From Phenylobacterium sp. (GTDB lineage: Bacteria > Pseudomonadota > Alphaproteobacteria > Caulobacterales > Caulobacteraceae), in contig NZ_JAEUMN010000050.1 in assembly GCF_016793225.1 (NCBI RefSeq), forward strand, positions 1-64,000: a stretch of DNA of 64,000 nt, in the 5' to 3' direction. Within the stretch, counting starts at the first letter, position 1. Every line of letters starts with the position of its first letter. The notes under the pieces are model-generated. The model was not told where the DNA came from, ran no database searches, and saw nothing but the letters and a program-made list of their open reading frames with translations. Positions 38,413 through 46,221 of this stretch are shown here, piece by piece. A program made the translations under genes and the position numbers.

Positions 38413-41292
38413 TCACCAGACCTTCTTGGTCACGCCGATCTTGAGCGTCCGGCCCAGCGGATTGCCCGTGAACGGATCGTAGCCGGGCGCCAGGCGCGCG
38501 AACGACGGGTCGTCGTCGAACACGTTCTGGACCCGCACGACCAGGGTCGTGTCCCAGGGCAGCAGCACGCGGTAGGCGGCGTCGACCAGCAGCGTCTCGT
38601 CGATCTTGCGCCCGCGGAGCACCGCCTGCCCGCCCAGCGACGCCAGCGGCAGGTAGGGCGCCGCGCGCTGGTCGATGTAGCTGGAGATGTAGTTGGCGGT
38701 GAAACGCAGGTTGTGGACGCCGCGCGTGAGCTCGACATAGGCCTGCGCCTTCCAGTCCGGCAGGGGCACCACGCTCTGGCCCTGGTTCAGGAAGTTCACG
38801 GCGTTGAAGGCCGGCTGGACGACCAGGCCCTCCACCTCGGTCCGGTCGACCTTGTACTCCAGGACGTAGCTGAAGCTGCCGCCGATCGTCACGTCGACGC
38901 CGAACATCGGCTCGGGGAAGTCGAAGTCCGCCAGGGCGTCGATGCCCGAGGTCTTCTGGTCGGCCCCGTTGATCACGCCGGTCCGCAGCCGCGCGACGTT
39001 CGTCACCGCGCAGGCCGTGCCCGAGAAGAACTGGAACCGCGCCTGCAGGCCCGCGAACGCCGGGTTGCCGCAGTTCGTCGAGGCGCCGCCCGGGAACATG
39101 GTGGCGACGATCGCGTCGAACGGCTCGGCGACGATCGGCTTCTGGAAGTCGAAGCTCCAGTAGTCCACGGTCGCGCGCAGCCCGCCGGCCCGCACGATGC
39201 CGCCGACGCTCCAGGTGACGGCGCTTTCGGGCTTCAGGGACGGATTGGCCACGATGTCCACCGGCCGGTAGTTGCCGCCGAAGAACTGCAGCGTCGTGAC
39301 CCGACCCTCGAGGTTGTTGGCCGGCGGCGCGCGGAACGTGGTCCCGAGCGAGCCGCGGACGGCGAACATGTCGTTGATCTGCCAGCGGGCCGAGACCTTG
39401 GGGTCGAAGGTGCCCCCGACGCCGCCGCCGTAGTCCTCGTAGCGGGCCGCCGCCTGCACGTTCAGGTCGTCGGTGATCGGGATCTGGACCTCGGCGAAGG
39501 CCGCGTACACGTCCTGCTCGAGATCCTGCTCGGCGAAGGTCCCGAGGAACGCGAGCGGACCGGTCTCGAGCGCGCAGCTGCGGTTGCCGGTGATCGGCGT
39601 GTCGGGGCACGGGTTGATGGCCACGTCCCAGCCGGGCGAGACGCTCTGTTCGGTCTGGTTGCGCCGGTACTGGGCGCCGACGGCCCAGCCGATCTCGCCG
39701 CCCGGGAGCGACAGCCCCGGAAGGGTCCCGTCGAACACGAGCTCGGCCACGACCAGCCGGTTCACGACCTCCCGCGAGTTCTCGCGGAAGAACCAGCGGA
39801 CCAGCTCGGGCGAATTGCGGGGCGAGCTCGCCGTGAAGCCGGGGTTGGTCCCGCCCGTGATCGGATTGGCCGCCGCGCTGTTGGAGAACGGATTGAAGTA
39901 CATGCACGGCCCCACCCCGGGCGTGCCGGTGGTGCGGTTGCAGTCGGGGCCGCCGAGGCCGTTCAACGCCAGCTGGAAGCGGCTGATCTCGGTGTCGGAC
40001 TGGCTGAGGTACGAGGAGTTCTGGGAATAGGTGAGCGCCAGGTTCCAGCCGATGTCGGCGACCGGCAGCTTGCCGCGAACGTCTCCCGAGACCCGCCACA
40101 TCTCGTAGTCGCGCTTGCCCTGGGCCGGGCCGCGGCCGTTGAAGAGCGGGTTGCCGTCGAAGGCGAAGGGCCGGTAGGCGGCGAGCACGACGCCGGCGTT
40201 CCCGTTCGGGAACTGGCCCGGGTTCTTGGCCACATAGTCGCGCAGGCCCGGGTTGGACGCGGGCACGAAGTAGCGTCCCGCCACCGGCGAGAACGTGGAG
40301 GACGGGCCCGCCAGCAGCGCATAGCCGGGGCTGGTGCTCATGGTCACCACGCCGCGGGCGTACATGGCGTCCATGTGGAAGGTGGTGTCCTCGTCGATGT
40401 CGAAGTTGAACTGGCCGTAGATCGAGTAGCGGTCCTCGGGCTCGACGAGGTTGTCGTTCAGCCCGAACTGCACCTGGCAGCCCACGGGCGTGAACGTGCC
40501 GCCCAGCGGCGTGCAGCCGCTGTCGAACCGCACGGCGGCCGGACCGCTCGCCAGGTCGATGAAGGTGGGCAGCGAGATCGAGCTCCAGCCGCCCTCGGGG
40601 TTGGCGGCGAACGGCAGGCTGGTGAAGTCGCGCTTGGTGAACTGCAGCCGCGAGCGGTGGCGGAAGTCGGCGGCGACGAAGGCGTTGGCCCGGTCGTTCG
40701 ACCAGCCCCACTTCACATAGCCGCCCCAGTCGCCCTCGGAGCCGTCGATGAACGTCCAGTCGCCGTGCAGCTCCAGTCCGTCGAAGGTGGTGGGCGCGAT
40801 CAGGTTGACCACCCCGCCGATCGCTTCCGAACCGTAGGTGGCGGCGGCGCCGTCCTTGAGCACCTCGATGCGGCCGACCGCCGCCAGGGGCAGGAGGTTC
40901 GTGTCGACGGCCCCGTTGGCCGAGAGCGCCACGCGCCGCCCGTTGAAGAGGACCAGGGTCCGCGCCGCGCCCAGCCCGCGCAGGTTGATGGTGCCCACGC
41001 CTTCCTGGCCCTGCGAGCGCCCGTCGAACTGGTTGGAGTCGCCCAGCACGCCCTGGCTGGACGGCAGCGCCTTGATCAGCTCGACGGCCGAAGGCGAACC
41101 CTGCTTCGCCAGGTCCTCGCCGCCGATGACGTCGACGGGAAGCGCGGCGTCCTCCGGCGTGCCGCGGATGAACGAGCCCGTGACCACCACCTCGCCGACC
41201 TCGGTCGAACCGGTCTGAGCCTGGGCCTGCGCCGCGAGGCCGAGCGCGGCCGCGAGCAGGGACGCGCCGCAGAAGAATCTGCCCTTGGACAT
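38413..41292 (-). CDS. TonB-dependent receptor 4 of the array
   Basis: The 959-residue receptor starts at the ATG at 41292 (MSKGRFFCGASLLAAALG), with GGGGAGGAA 6 nt upstream; the frame is open to 41427 but that part is not signal-like. It has TonB box EVGEVVVTGSFI, then GTPEDAALPVDVI, plug (IEVLKDGAAATYGSEAIGG) and barrel. It is the most divergent of the five: the plug ends with SEAIGG rather than SDAI, and the last residues are KKVW, so the terminal aromatic is Trp instead of Phe. An inverted repeat lies in its leader region. Confidence 0.93.
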   Translation of the reverse strand: MSKGRFFCGASLLAAALGLAAQAQAQTGSTEVGEVVVTGSFIRGTPEDAALPVDVIGGEDLAKQGSPSAVELIKALPSSQGVLGDSNQFDGRSQGQEGVGTINLRGLGAARTLVLFNGRRVALSANGAVDTNLLPLAAVGRIEVLKDGAAATYGSEAIGGVVNLIAPTTFDGLELHGDWTFIDGSEGDWGGYVKWGWSNDRANAFVAADFRHRSRLQFTKRDFTSLPFAANPEGGWSSISLPTFIDLASGPAAVRFDSGCTPLGGTFTPVGCQVQFGLNDNLVEPEDRYSIYGQFNFDIDEDTTFHMDAMYARGVVTMSTSPGYALLAGPSSTFSPVAGRYFVPASNPGLRDYVAKNPGQFPNGNAGVVLAAYRPFAFDGNPLFNGRGPAQGKRDYEMWRVSGDVRGKLPVADIGWNLALTYSQNSSYLSQSDTEISRFQLALNGLGGPDCNRTTGTPGVGPCMYFNPFSNSAAANPITGGTNPGFTASSPRNSPELVRWFFRENSREVVNRLVVAELVFDGTLPGLSLPGGEIGWAVGAQYRRNQTEQSVSPGWDVAINPCPDTPITGNRSCALETGPLAFLGTFAEQDLEQDVYAAFAEVQIPITDDLNVQAAARYEDYGGGVGGTFDPKVSARWQINDMFAVRGSLGTTFRAPPANNLEGRVTTLQFFGGNYRPVDIVANPSLKPESAVTWSVGGIVRAGGLRATVDYWSFDFQKPIVAEPFDAIVATMFPGGASTNCGNPAFAGLQARFQFFSGTACAVTNVARLRTGVINGADQKTSGIDALADFDFPEPMFGVDVTIGGSFSYVLEYKVDRTEVEGLVVQPAFNAVNFLNQGQSVVPLPDWKAQAYVELTRGVHNLRFTANYISSYIDQRAAPYLPLASLGGQAVLRGRKIDETLLVDAAYRVLLPWDTTLVVRVQNVFDDDPSFARLAPGYDPFTGNPLGRTLKIGVTKKVW

Positions 41293-41340
41293 CGATGTTC
41301 CTCCCCTCCGGAGGCCTCTGATCGGGCCTGCCGGAGCGGG

Positions 41341-41362
41341 GAAATATGAAGATGGATATTTC
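41341..41362. promoter_or_regulatory. AT-rich inverted repeat upstream of receptor 4
   Basis: GAAATAT (41341-41347) and ATATTTC (41356-41362) form a perfect 7-bp inverted repeat with an 8-bp spacer, 49-70 bp before the receptor 4 ATG. It stands out in this GC-rich context and is a candidate operator. Confidence 0.5.
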
Positions 41363-41557
41363 AGCACCGCCACGCGAATCGCCGGGCGCGCGCAACGTTC
41401 GCGAGCGGCGCGGCGCCGACGCAACAACTTGTGACGTAAGGAAATCCTGACGCCACGGCGCCCTGGAGCGACGTGTCGGAGCGCCGGTTATGTTACGGCA
41501 CAGTTACATTCGAAACGGGGGGAGACGGATCCTCGGGTCGTCCGCGGGACGGCCAAG

Positions 41558-41616
41558 CCGGCCCTCGCCCGATCCTCCCCCGGCGCGGCGCGACGGGAGA
41601 GGCCGGCGAGGGCCGG
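41558..41616 (-). terminator. Long-loop hairpin after receptor 5
   Basis: CCGGCCCTCGCC (41558-41569) pairs perfectly with GGCGAGGGCCGG (41605-41616) over a 35-nt loop that is itself GC-rich. It lies 15 bp after the receptor 5 stop. There is no U-tract. Confidence 0.5.
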
Positions 41617-41630
41617 TGGAGCCGATCGGC

Positions 41631-44585
41631 CTAGAACGTCTTCTTCGCGGTGATCTTGAAGGTCCGCTCCAGGGGGTTGCCGATGAAGGGATCGTAGCTG
41701 AGCTCGAGGCGGGCCTTGGACGGCTCGCGGTCGAGCAGGTTCAGCACCGACGCGGTGATCACCACGTCGTCGCCCCACTCCAGCCGGTAGGTCAGGTCGT
41801 GCGTGATGAACTTGCGCACGCGCAGGCCCAGGGTGGTGAGCTGGCAGTTGGTCGCCGTGCCGGCCCGGGCGTTGGCCACCGTGCAGTTGGTGGACGGGCC
41901 GGTCTGGACGGTGGTGGGGCCGCGGTTGTCCGTGGCGCCGTCCACGTAGTTGATCGTCCAGCGCAGGCTGTGCCGGTCGCGGTGGTAGTCGGCGTAGAAC
42001 TGGCCCCGCCAGTCGGGAATGGTGCCCGGCAGGCGGTCATAGTTCGTGAAGCCGGCCGCCTCGTACGCCGGCGAGACCGTCACGCCGCCGAACACGAAGG
42101 CGGCCTGCTTGAAGTCGAAGACGTAGCTGACCGTCCCGCCCACATCGAGCGAGCCGCCCATCAGGTCGTCGAACCGATAGTTCACCTCCACGTCGAGGCC
42201 GGTCGTCTTGATGGTCGGACCGTTGGTGGTGTCCGACCGGACGCGCGCGATGTCGTTGCCGACCGTCACGCCCTGGGTGCAGGCGTTGTTGTTGTTGAAG
42301 GTGATCAGCGACCGCAGGGGGCTCGCGCAGTTCACGGCCTGGCTGCCGTTGCCGATGCCGGCCACGGCGGTGGCGACGATGTTGGCCGGCACCGTCGTGA
42401 TCTGGTCCTTCAGGCGGTAGTACCAGTAGTCCACCGTGGCGGTGAGGTTGCCCCACTGCACGATGGCGCCCACCGAGTAGGTCAGCGCCTTCTCGGGCCC
42501 CGTGTTCGGGTTGCCGAAGAAGTCCACGGACTTGAAGTTGTTGCCCGCGGCGGTGATGCCGGAGAGGCCGGTGACGCCGGTAGGCGCGACGTTGCCCGCG
42601 GTCGGGCCGCGGAAGGACGTGCCGACGGAGCCCCGCAACGCCAGGGCGTCCAGGACCTGCCACTTCACCCGCGCCTGGGGATTGGTGGTGGAGCCGGTGG
42701 CGCCGCCGTAGTCCTCGTAGCGCAGCGCGAGCTGGGCGTTGAGGGCCTCGGTGATGGGCACGTTCAGCTCGGTGAACAGCGCGTAGACGTCCTGCTCCAG
42801 ATCGAGCGGGATGTTCTGCCCGAGGAAGATGTAGGGCCCCGTCCGGAACGTGCACGACGTGCTGCCCGCCACCGGACACGGCGTGACCTGGGCGTTGTAG
42901 AACGGGCTGCCGATCCGCTGGTTGTAGTCGATCTTGCGGTACTGATAGCCGGCGGCCCAGCCGATCTCGCCGCCCGGCAGGGTGATGGGCAGCGTCCCGT
43001 TCAGGACGACGTCGAGGACGAAGGTGTCCTGCGTGGCCAGGAACTTCTGCCGGTCGAACAGCGAGGCCACCAGTTCGCGGCTGTTGGCGTTGGCCGAGAC
43101 GAACCCGGGGTTCGTCAGCCCCAGCGCCGGGTTGCCGGGGTAGGCGTTGGAGAACGGGTTGAAGTACTGGCAGCCGTTGGCGCCGGGCGTGTTGCCCGTG
43201 CAGTTCGGCCCGCCCAGGCCGTTCAGCGCGCGCTGCAGGCGGTCGATCAGGATGTCGGTCGTCTGCTGGTCCTGCTTCTCCTTGATGTAGGTGAGGCCGA
43301 TGTCGTAGCCGATGCCGAAGAAGCCCGTCTCGCCGCGGAGATAGGAGGAAATCCGCCACTCCTCGTACTTGCGGCTGCCCTTCTGGCCGCCCAGGCCGCC
43401 GGTCGAGTTGTTGCCGCCGTTGGCGAACGGCCGCCAGAGCGTGGCCAGCGCGCTCTGCGCCGTGCCGATCAGCGCCGTGTTGCCGGTCTGCTGCAGGAAG
43501 GTGTTGAAGCCCGGGTTCGAGGCCGGGATCGAATAGACGTTGACGCTGCCGGGGCCGTTCGGACCGGAGGTGGGCGGGTAGCCCGGCGAGAAGCGGATTC
43601 CCGGGATGCTGGTCTGGGAATACAACGCCTCGACGTGGAACTTGCCCGTCTCGCCCACGTCGGCGTTGAACTCGGCGTAGGCCTGGTAGCGGTCTTCCTC
43701 CTCGACCAGGTTGTCGAAGGGCAGGTAGCTGAAGTAGCAGGCCGGCGTCGCGCCGGTGAACCCGGCGAAGCCGCCGACGGCGTTGCAGTTGGCGTCCACC
43801 GCGAAGCCGATCGCCCCGCCCGCCGCGTTGCGGATGGTGTAGGCGCCCGGGTTGCCCAGCACCGACCAGCCCGACGGATTGCGCAGGTAGGGCTGCAGCA
43901 CCCAGTCGCGGTCGGGAATGGCGAGTTCCGAGCGGTGCTGGTAGGCGAGGCTGACCAGCAGGTTCGTGGTCTCGCTGCGCCAGCCGTAGAGAGCGCTGGC
44001 GCCGTAGTCCCCCTTGGAGCCGTCCACGAAGCGATAGTCGCCCTGGAGTTCGAGGCCCTCGAAGTTGGTGCGGGTGATGAAGTTGGCCACGCCGCCGATG
44101 GCGTCCGAGCCGTAGGTGGCCGCGGCGCCGTCCTTCAGGATCTCCACCCGCCCGATCGCCGCGACCGGCAGCAGGTTGGTGTCGGAGACGTAGCCCGAGA
44201 AGCGCCGGCCGTTCATCAGCACCAGGGTGCGCTGGGAGCCCAGCCCGCGGATGTTGATCGTGCCGCCGCCCGAGCGGCCCTGCGCCGCCACCGAGAACTG
44301 GTTGGAGTCGCCCAGCACCGGGCCGCTGACCGGCAGGGTCTTGATGATCTCGAGCACCGAGGGCGAGCCCCGCCGCTCCAGTTCCTCCTGCCCGATCACG
44401 GCCACCGGAATCGCGGTGTCCTTCGGCGTTCCGGCGATGAACGAGCCGGTGACGACGACCTCGGTGACCTCCGTGGAGGCCTGGCCCGAGGGCCCGGAGC
44501 TTTGCGCAAACGCGGAGCCCGAGGCTCCGAACGCCACTGACGCGGCTATGACAGAAACGCCGCACAGGAACCTGTGTTTTCCCAT
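41631..44585 (-). CDS. TonB-dependent receptor 5 of the array
   Basis: The 984-residue receptor begins MGKHRFLCGVSVIAASVAFG with cleavage near SAFAQ, then TonB box EVTEVVVTGSFI, then GTPKDTAIPVAVI, plug (IEILKDGAAATYGSDAIGG) and barrel ending in TAKKTF. GGGAGGAAG lies 6 nt before the ATG at 44585; the frame continues to 44876 without signal-peptide character. It is a close paralogue of receptor 3. It is the first gene of the array in transcriptional order and is divergent from the STAS-phosphatase cluster. Confidence 0.93.
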   Translation of the reverse strand: MGKHRFLCGVSVIAASVAFGASGSAFAQSSGPSGQASTEVTEVVVTGSFIAGTPKDTAIPVAVIGQEELERRGSPSVLEIIKTLPVSGPVLGDSNQFSVAAQGRSGGGTINIRGLGSQRTLVLMNGRRFSGYVSDTNLLPVAAIGRVEILKDGAAATYGSDAIGGVANFITRTNFEGLELQGDYRFVDGSKGDYGASALYGWRSETTNLLVSLAYQHRSELAIPDRDWVLQPYLRNPSGWSVLGNPGAYTIRNAAGGAIGFAVDANCNAVGGFAGFTGATPACYFSYLPFDNLVEEEDRYQAYAEFNADVGETGKFHVEALYSQTSIPGIRFSPGYPPTSGPNGPGSVNVYSIPASNPGFNTFLQQTGNTALIGTAQSALATLWRPFANGGNNSTGGLGGQKGSRKYEEWRISSYLRGETGFFGIGYDIGLTYIKEKQDQQTTDILIDRLQRALNGLGGPNCTGNTPGANGCQYFNPFSNAYPGNPALGLTNPGFVSANANSRELVASLFDRQKFLATQDTFVLDVVLNGTLPITLPGGEIGWAAGYQYRKIDYNQRIGSPFYNAQVTPCPVAGSTSCTFRTGPYIFLGQNIPLDLEQDVYALFTELNVPITEALNAQLALRYEDYGGATGSTTNPQARVKWQVLDALALRGSVGTSFRGPTAGNVAPTGVTGLSGITAAGNNFKSVDFFGNPNTGPEKALTYSVGAIVQWGNLTATVDYWYYRLKDQITTVPANIVATAVAGIGNGSQAVNCASPLRSLITFNNNNACTQGVTVGNDIARVRSDTTNGPTIKTTGLDVEVNYRFDDLMGGSLDVGGTVSYVFDFKQAAFVFGGVTVSPAYEAAGFTNYDRLPGTIPDWRGQFYADYHRDRHSLRWTINYVDGATDNRGPTTVQTGPSTNCTVANARAGTATNCQLTTLGLRVRKFITHDLTYRLEWGDDVVITASVLNLLDREPSKARLELSYDPFIGNPLERTFKITAKKTF

Positions 44586-44905
44586 ATGACTTCCTCCCGC
44601 GGCGGCCTCAGTTTTGCGGGCCGACCTGCACAGGCAATTGAGGGCAAGAAGTTTCGCGCCGTCACGGGAATTCGTTACACGCGCGCAATATTTGTTCACG
44701 AATCTGGGTGAGCAGCCGGCCCAGGCCCCCTGCAGCGGCGGCGGCCCGCGGGCCCGGAGCGCAACTGCGACCCCGCCCACGCGCCCCTGCCGCGCGAATC
44801 CAGTTGCGAAGGCGACTTCGGCGCGTTCACCTTGCGCGATTGGCGGGCGGGGGCGGGACGGGGCTGTTCCCCGCAACGACGCCTGTTCGACGTCGGGGGC
44901 TGGGT
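44586..44905. other. 320-bp divergent intergenic region (receptor 5 / STAS cluster)
   Basis: It must carry the promoters of both divergent transcripts. A weak inverted repeat, ATTCGT (44670-44675) and ACGAAT (44698-44703), flanks an AT-rich AATATTTG stretch and is the only regulatory candidate I can point to. The segment 44720-44900 is GC-rich without a convincing gene. Confidence 0.5.
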
Positions 44906-45241
44906 ATGAGCTTGAGTTGGCGGCTTACGAATGCGGGCGACAGGCTGGTCGGCTCGCCGGACGGCCGCGTCGACGAGACGACCTGGGAGGCGTTCTCCGG
45001 TCACCTGACGGCCGCGGTGCGCGACGCCGCGGCGGCCGGCCTGCCCCTGGTCGTGGACCTCACCGCGCTCGACTACATGTCCTCGCGGGGTCTGCGGGCC
45101 CTGACGATCGCGCGGCGCGAGGCCGGCGAGGCCGTGTCGATCACCCTGGCGGCGCCGAACGACCGGATGCGGGAGATCCTGGCCATCAGCCGCTACGACA
45201 AGCTGTTCACGATCACCGACAGCGTCGGGTCCGCAGGCTGA
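44906..45241 (+). CDS. STAS-domain protein (anti-sigma factor antagonist-like)
   Basis: The 111-residue single STAS domain protein resembles SpoIIAA/RsbV. The strand VVDLTALDYMSSRGLRAL carries the helix-start serines S59-S60; S60 aligns with the serine phosphorylated by the RsbW/SpoIIAB kinase. Although the frame opens at 44708, the domain begins at MSLSWRLTNAG (44906). Its stop overlaps the next gene's ATG (TGATG). Linked genes for a SpoIIE-type phosphatase and an RsbW-like kinase suggest it is the phospho-switch of a partner-switching pathway. Confidence 0.88.
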   Translation: MSLSWRLTNAGDRLVGSPDGRVDETTWEAFSGHLTAAVRDAAAAGLPLVVDLTALDYMSSRGLRALTIARREAGEAVSITLAAPNDRMREILAISRYDKLFTITDSVGSAG

Positions 45242-46221
45242 TGCCGCGCGACAACGGAATGCTCGTGCGCTTCTGGGGCACGCGGGGCTCGCTCCCCGTG
45301 GCGCGGCCGGCCCTCGCCATCCAGGGCAAGATCGCCCGCGCGCTGGTGGCCGCGGGGGGACGCAAGTTCAACGACGAGCTCGAGGCGCACGCCTGGGCCC
45401 GCAGCAACCTCGAGTTCTCGACCTACGGCAGCTATGGCGGCGCCAGCTCCTGCGTCGAGATCGAGGGCGGCAAGGACTGCTTCCTCGTGTGCGACATGGG
45501 ATCGGGCCTGCGCGAGTTCGGCATCGACGCCTTCCGCCGCTACGCCGAAGGCCACGCGCGCGTCTACCACTTCTTCCTGTCCCACCTGCACTGGGACCAC
45601 ATCATGGGCTTCCCGTTCTTCGGGCCGGCCTTCGACCCCGGCGCGAAGATCTACATCCACTCGGGCCACGCCGACGCCGAGGAGGCGCTGCGGCGGCAGC
45701 AGGAGGAGATCAGCTTCCCGGTGCCGTTCGACTGGCTGAAGGCCCGGTTCGAGTTCATCACCCACAAGCCCGGCGAGCCCTTCAAGGTGGCCGGCGTCAC
45801 GGTGACGCTGGCCAGCCAGCACCACAGCCACGACAGCTACGGGTACCGGTTCGAGAAGAACGGCAAGGCCGTGATCTACTCCACGGACTCCGAGCACAAG
45901 CTCGACAACATGGAGGACGAGGCGTTCTTCGAGGCCTTCTTCCGCGACGCCGATCTCGTGATCTTCGACAGCATGTACTCGCTGGGCGACACGGTGAGCC
46001 TGAAGCAGGACTGGGGACACTCGTCCAACGTGGTGGCCGTCGACCTCTGCCACGCCGCGCACGCCAAGCGCCTTGCGCTGTTCCACCACGAGCCGACGTA
46101 CTCGGACCGCGACATCCAGCGCATGCACGGCGAGACCATCCGCTACGAGGAACTCGTCCGGGCCGACCGGCCCGCCCTGGAGGTGCTGTGCGCCTATGAC
46201 GGCCTCGAGGTCCGCATCTGA
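45241..46221 (+). CDS. MBL-fold metallohydrolase
   Basis: The 326-residue protein is a metallo-beta-lactamase-fold hydrolase. It has the HxHxDH zinc motif SHLHWDHIMG near residue 115, a substrate-binding N-terminus RFWGTRGSLPV, later histidines in ASQHHSHDSYGY, the Asp in YSTDSEHK and a final FHHEP. The RFWGTRGS start and this motif order are typical of RNase Z/PqsE/phosphodiesterase-like MBL proteins. It is translationally coupled to the STAS gene and overlaps the next gene by 26 bp, so it is an integral member of the cluster. Confidence 0.88.
   Translation: MPRDNGMLVRFWGTRGSLPVARPALAIQGKIARALVAAGGRKFNDELEAHAWARSNLEFSTYGSYGGASSCVEIEGGKDCFLVCDMGSGLREFGIDAFRRYAEGHARVYHFFLSHLHWDHIMGFPFFGPAFDPGAKIYIHSGHADAEEALRRQQEEISFPVPFDWLKARFEFITHKPGEPFKVAGVTVTLASQHHSHDSYGYRFEKNGKAVIYSTDSEHKLDNMEDEAFFEAFFRDADLVIFDSMYSLGDTVSLKQDWGHSSNVVAVDLCHAAHAKRLALFHHEPTYSDRDIQRMHGETIRYEELVRADRPALEVLCAYDGLEVRI

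Larger units (their letters stand above)
41293..41630. other. 338-bp intergenic region between receptors 4 and 5
   Basis: It holds the receptor 4 leader and promoter region, the 41341-41362 inverted repeat and the hairpin after receptor 5 (41558-41616). The remaining stretch (about 41370-41550) is locally less GC-rich (TTGTGACGTAAGGAAATCC) and shows no gene. Confidence 0.6.

Noticed and set aside
28391..44585. Fur boxes or cobalamin riboswitches controlling the receptor array.
   Set aside because: I looked in all five upstream gaps and found neither a Fur-like TTGC...GCAA palindrome nor a B12-box-like element.
44708..44905. N-terminal extension of the STAS protein by 66 codons.
   Set aside because: The extension is Arg/Pro/Ala-rich and not part of the STAS fold; the ATG at 44906 begins the domain.
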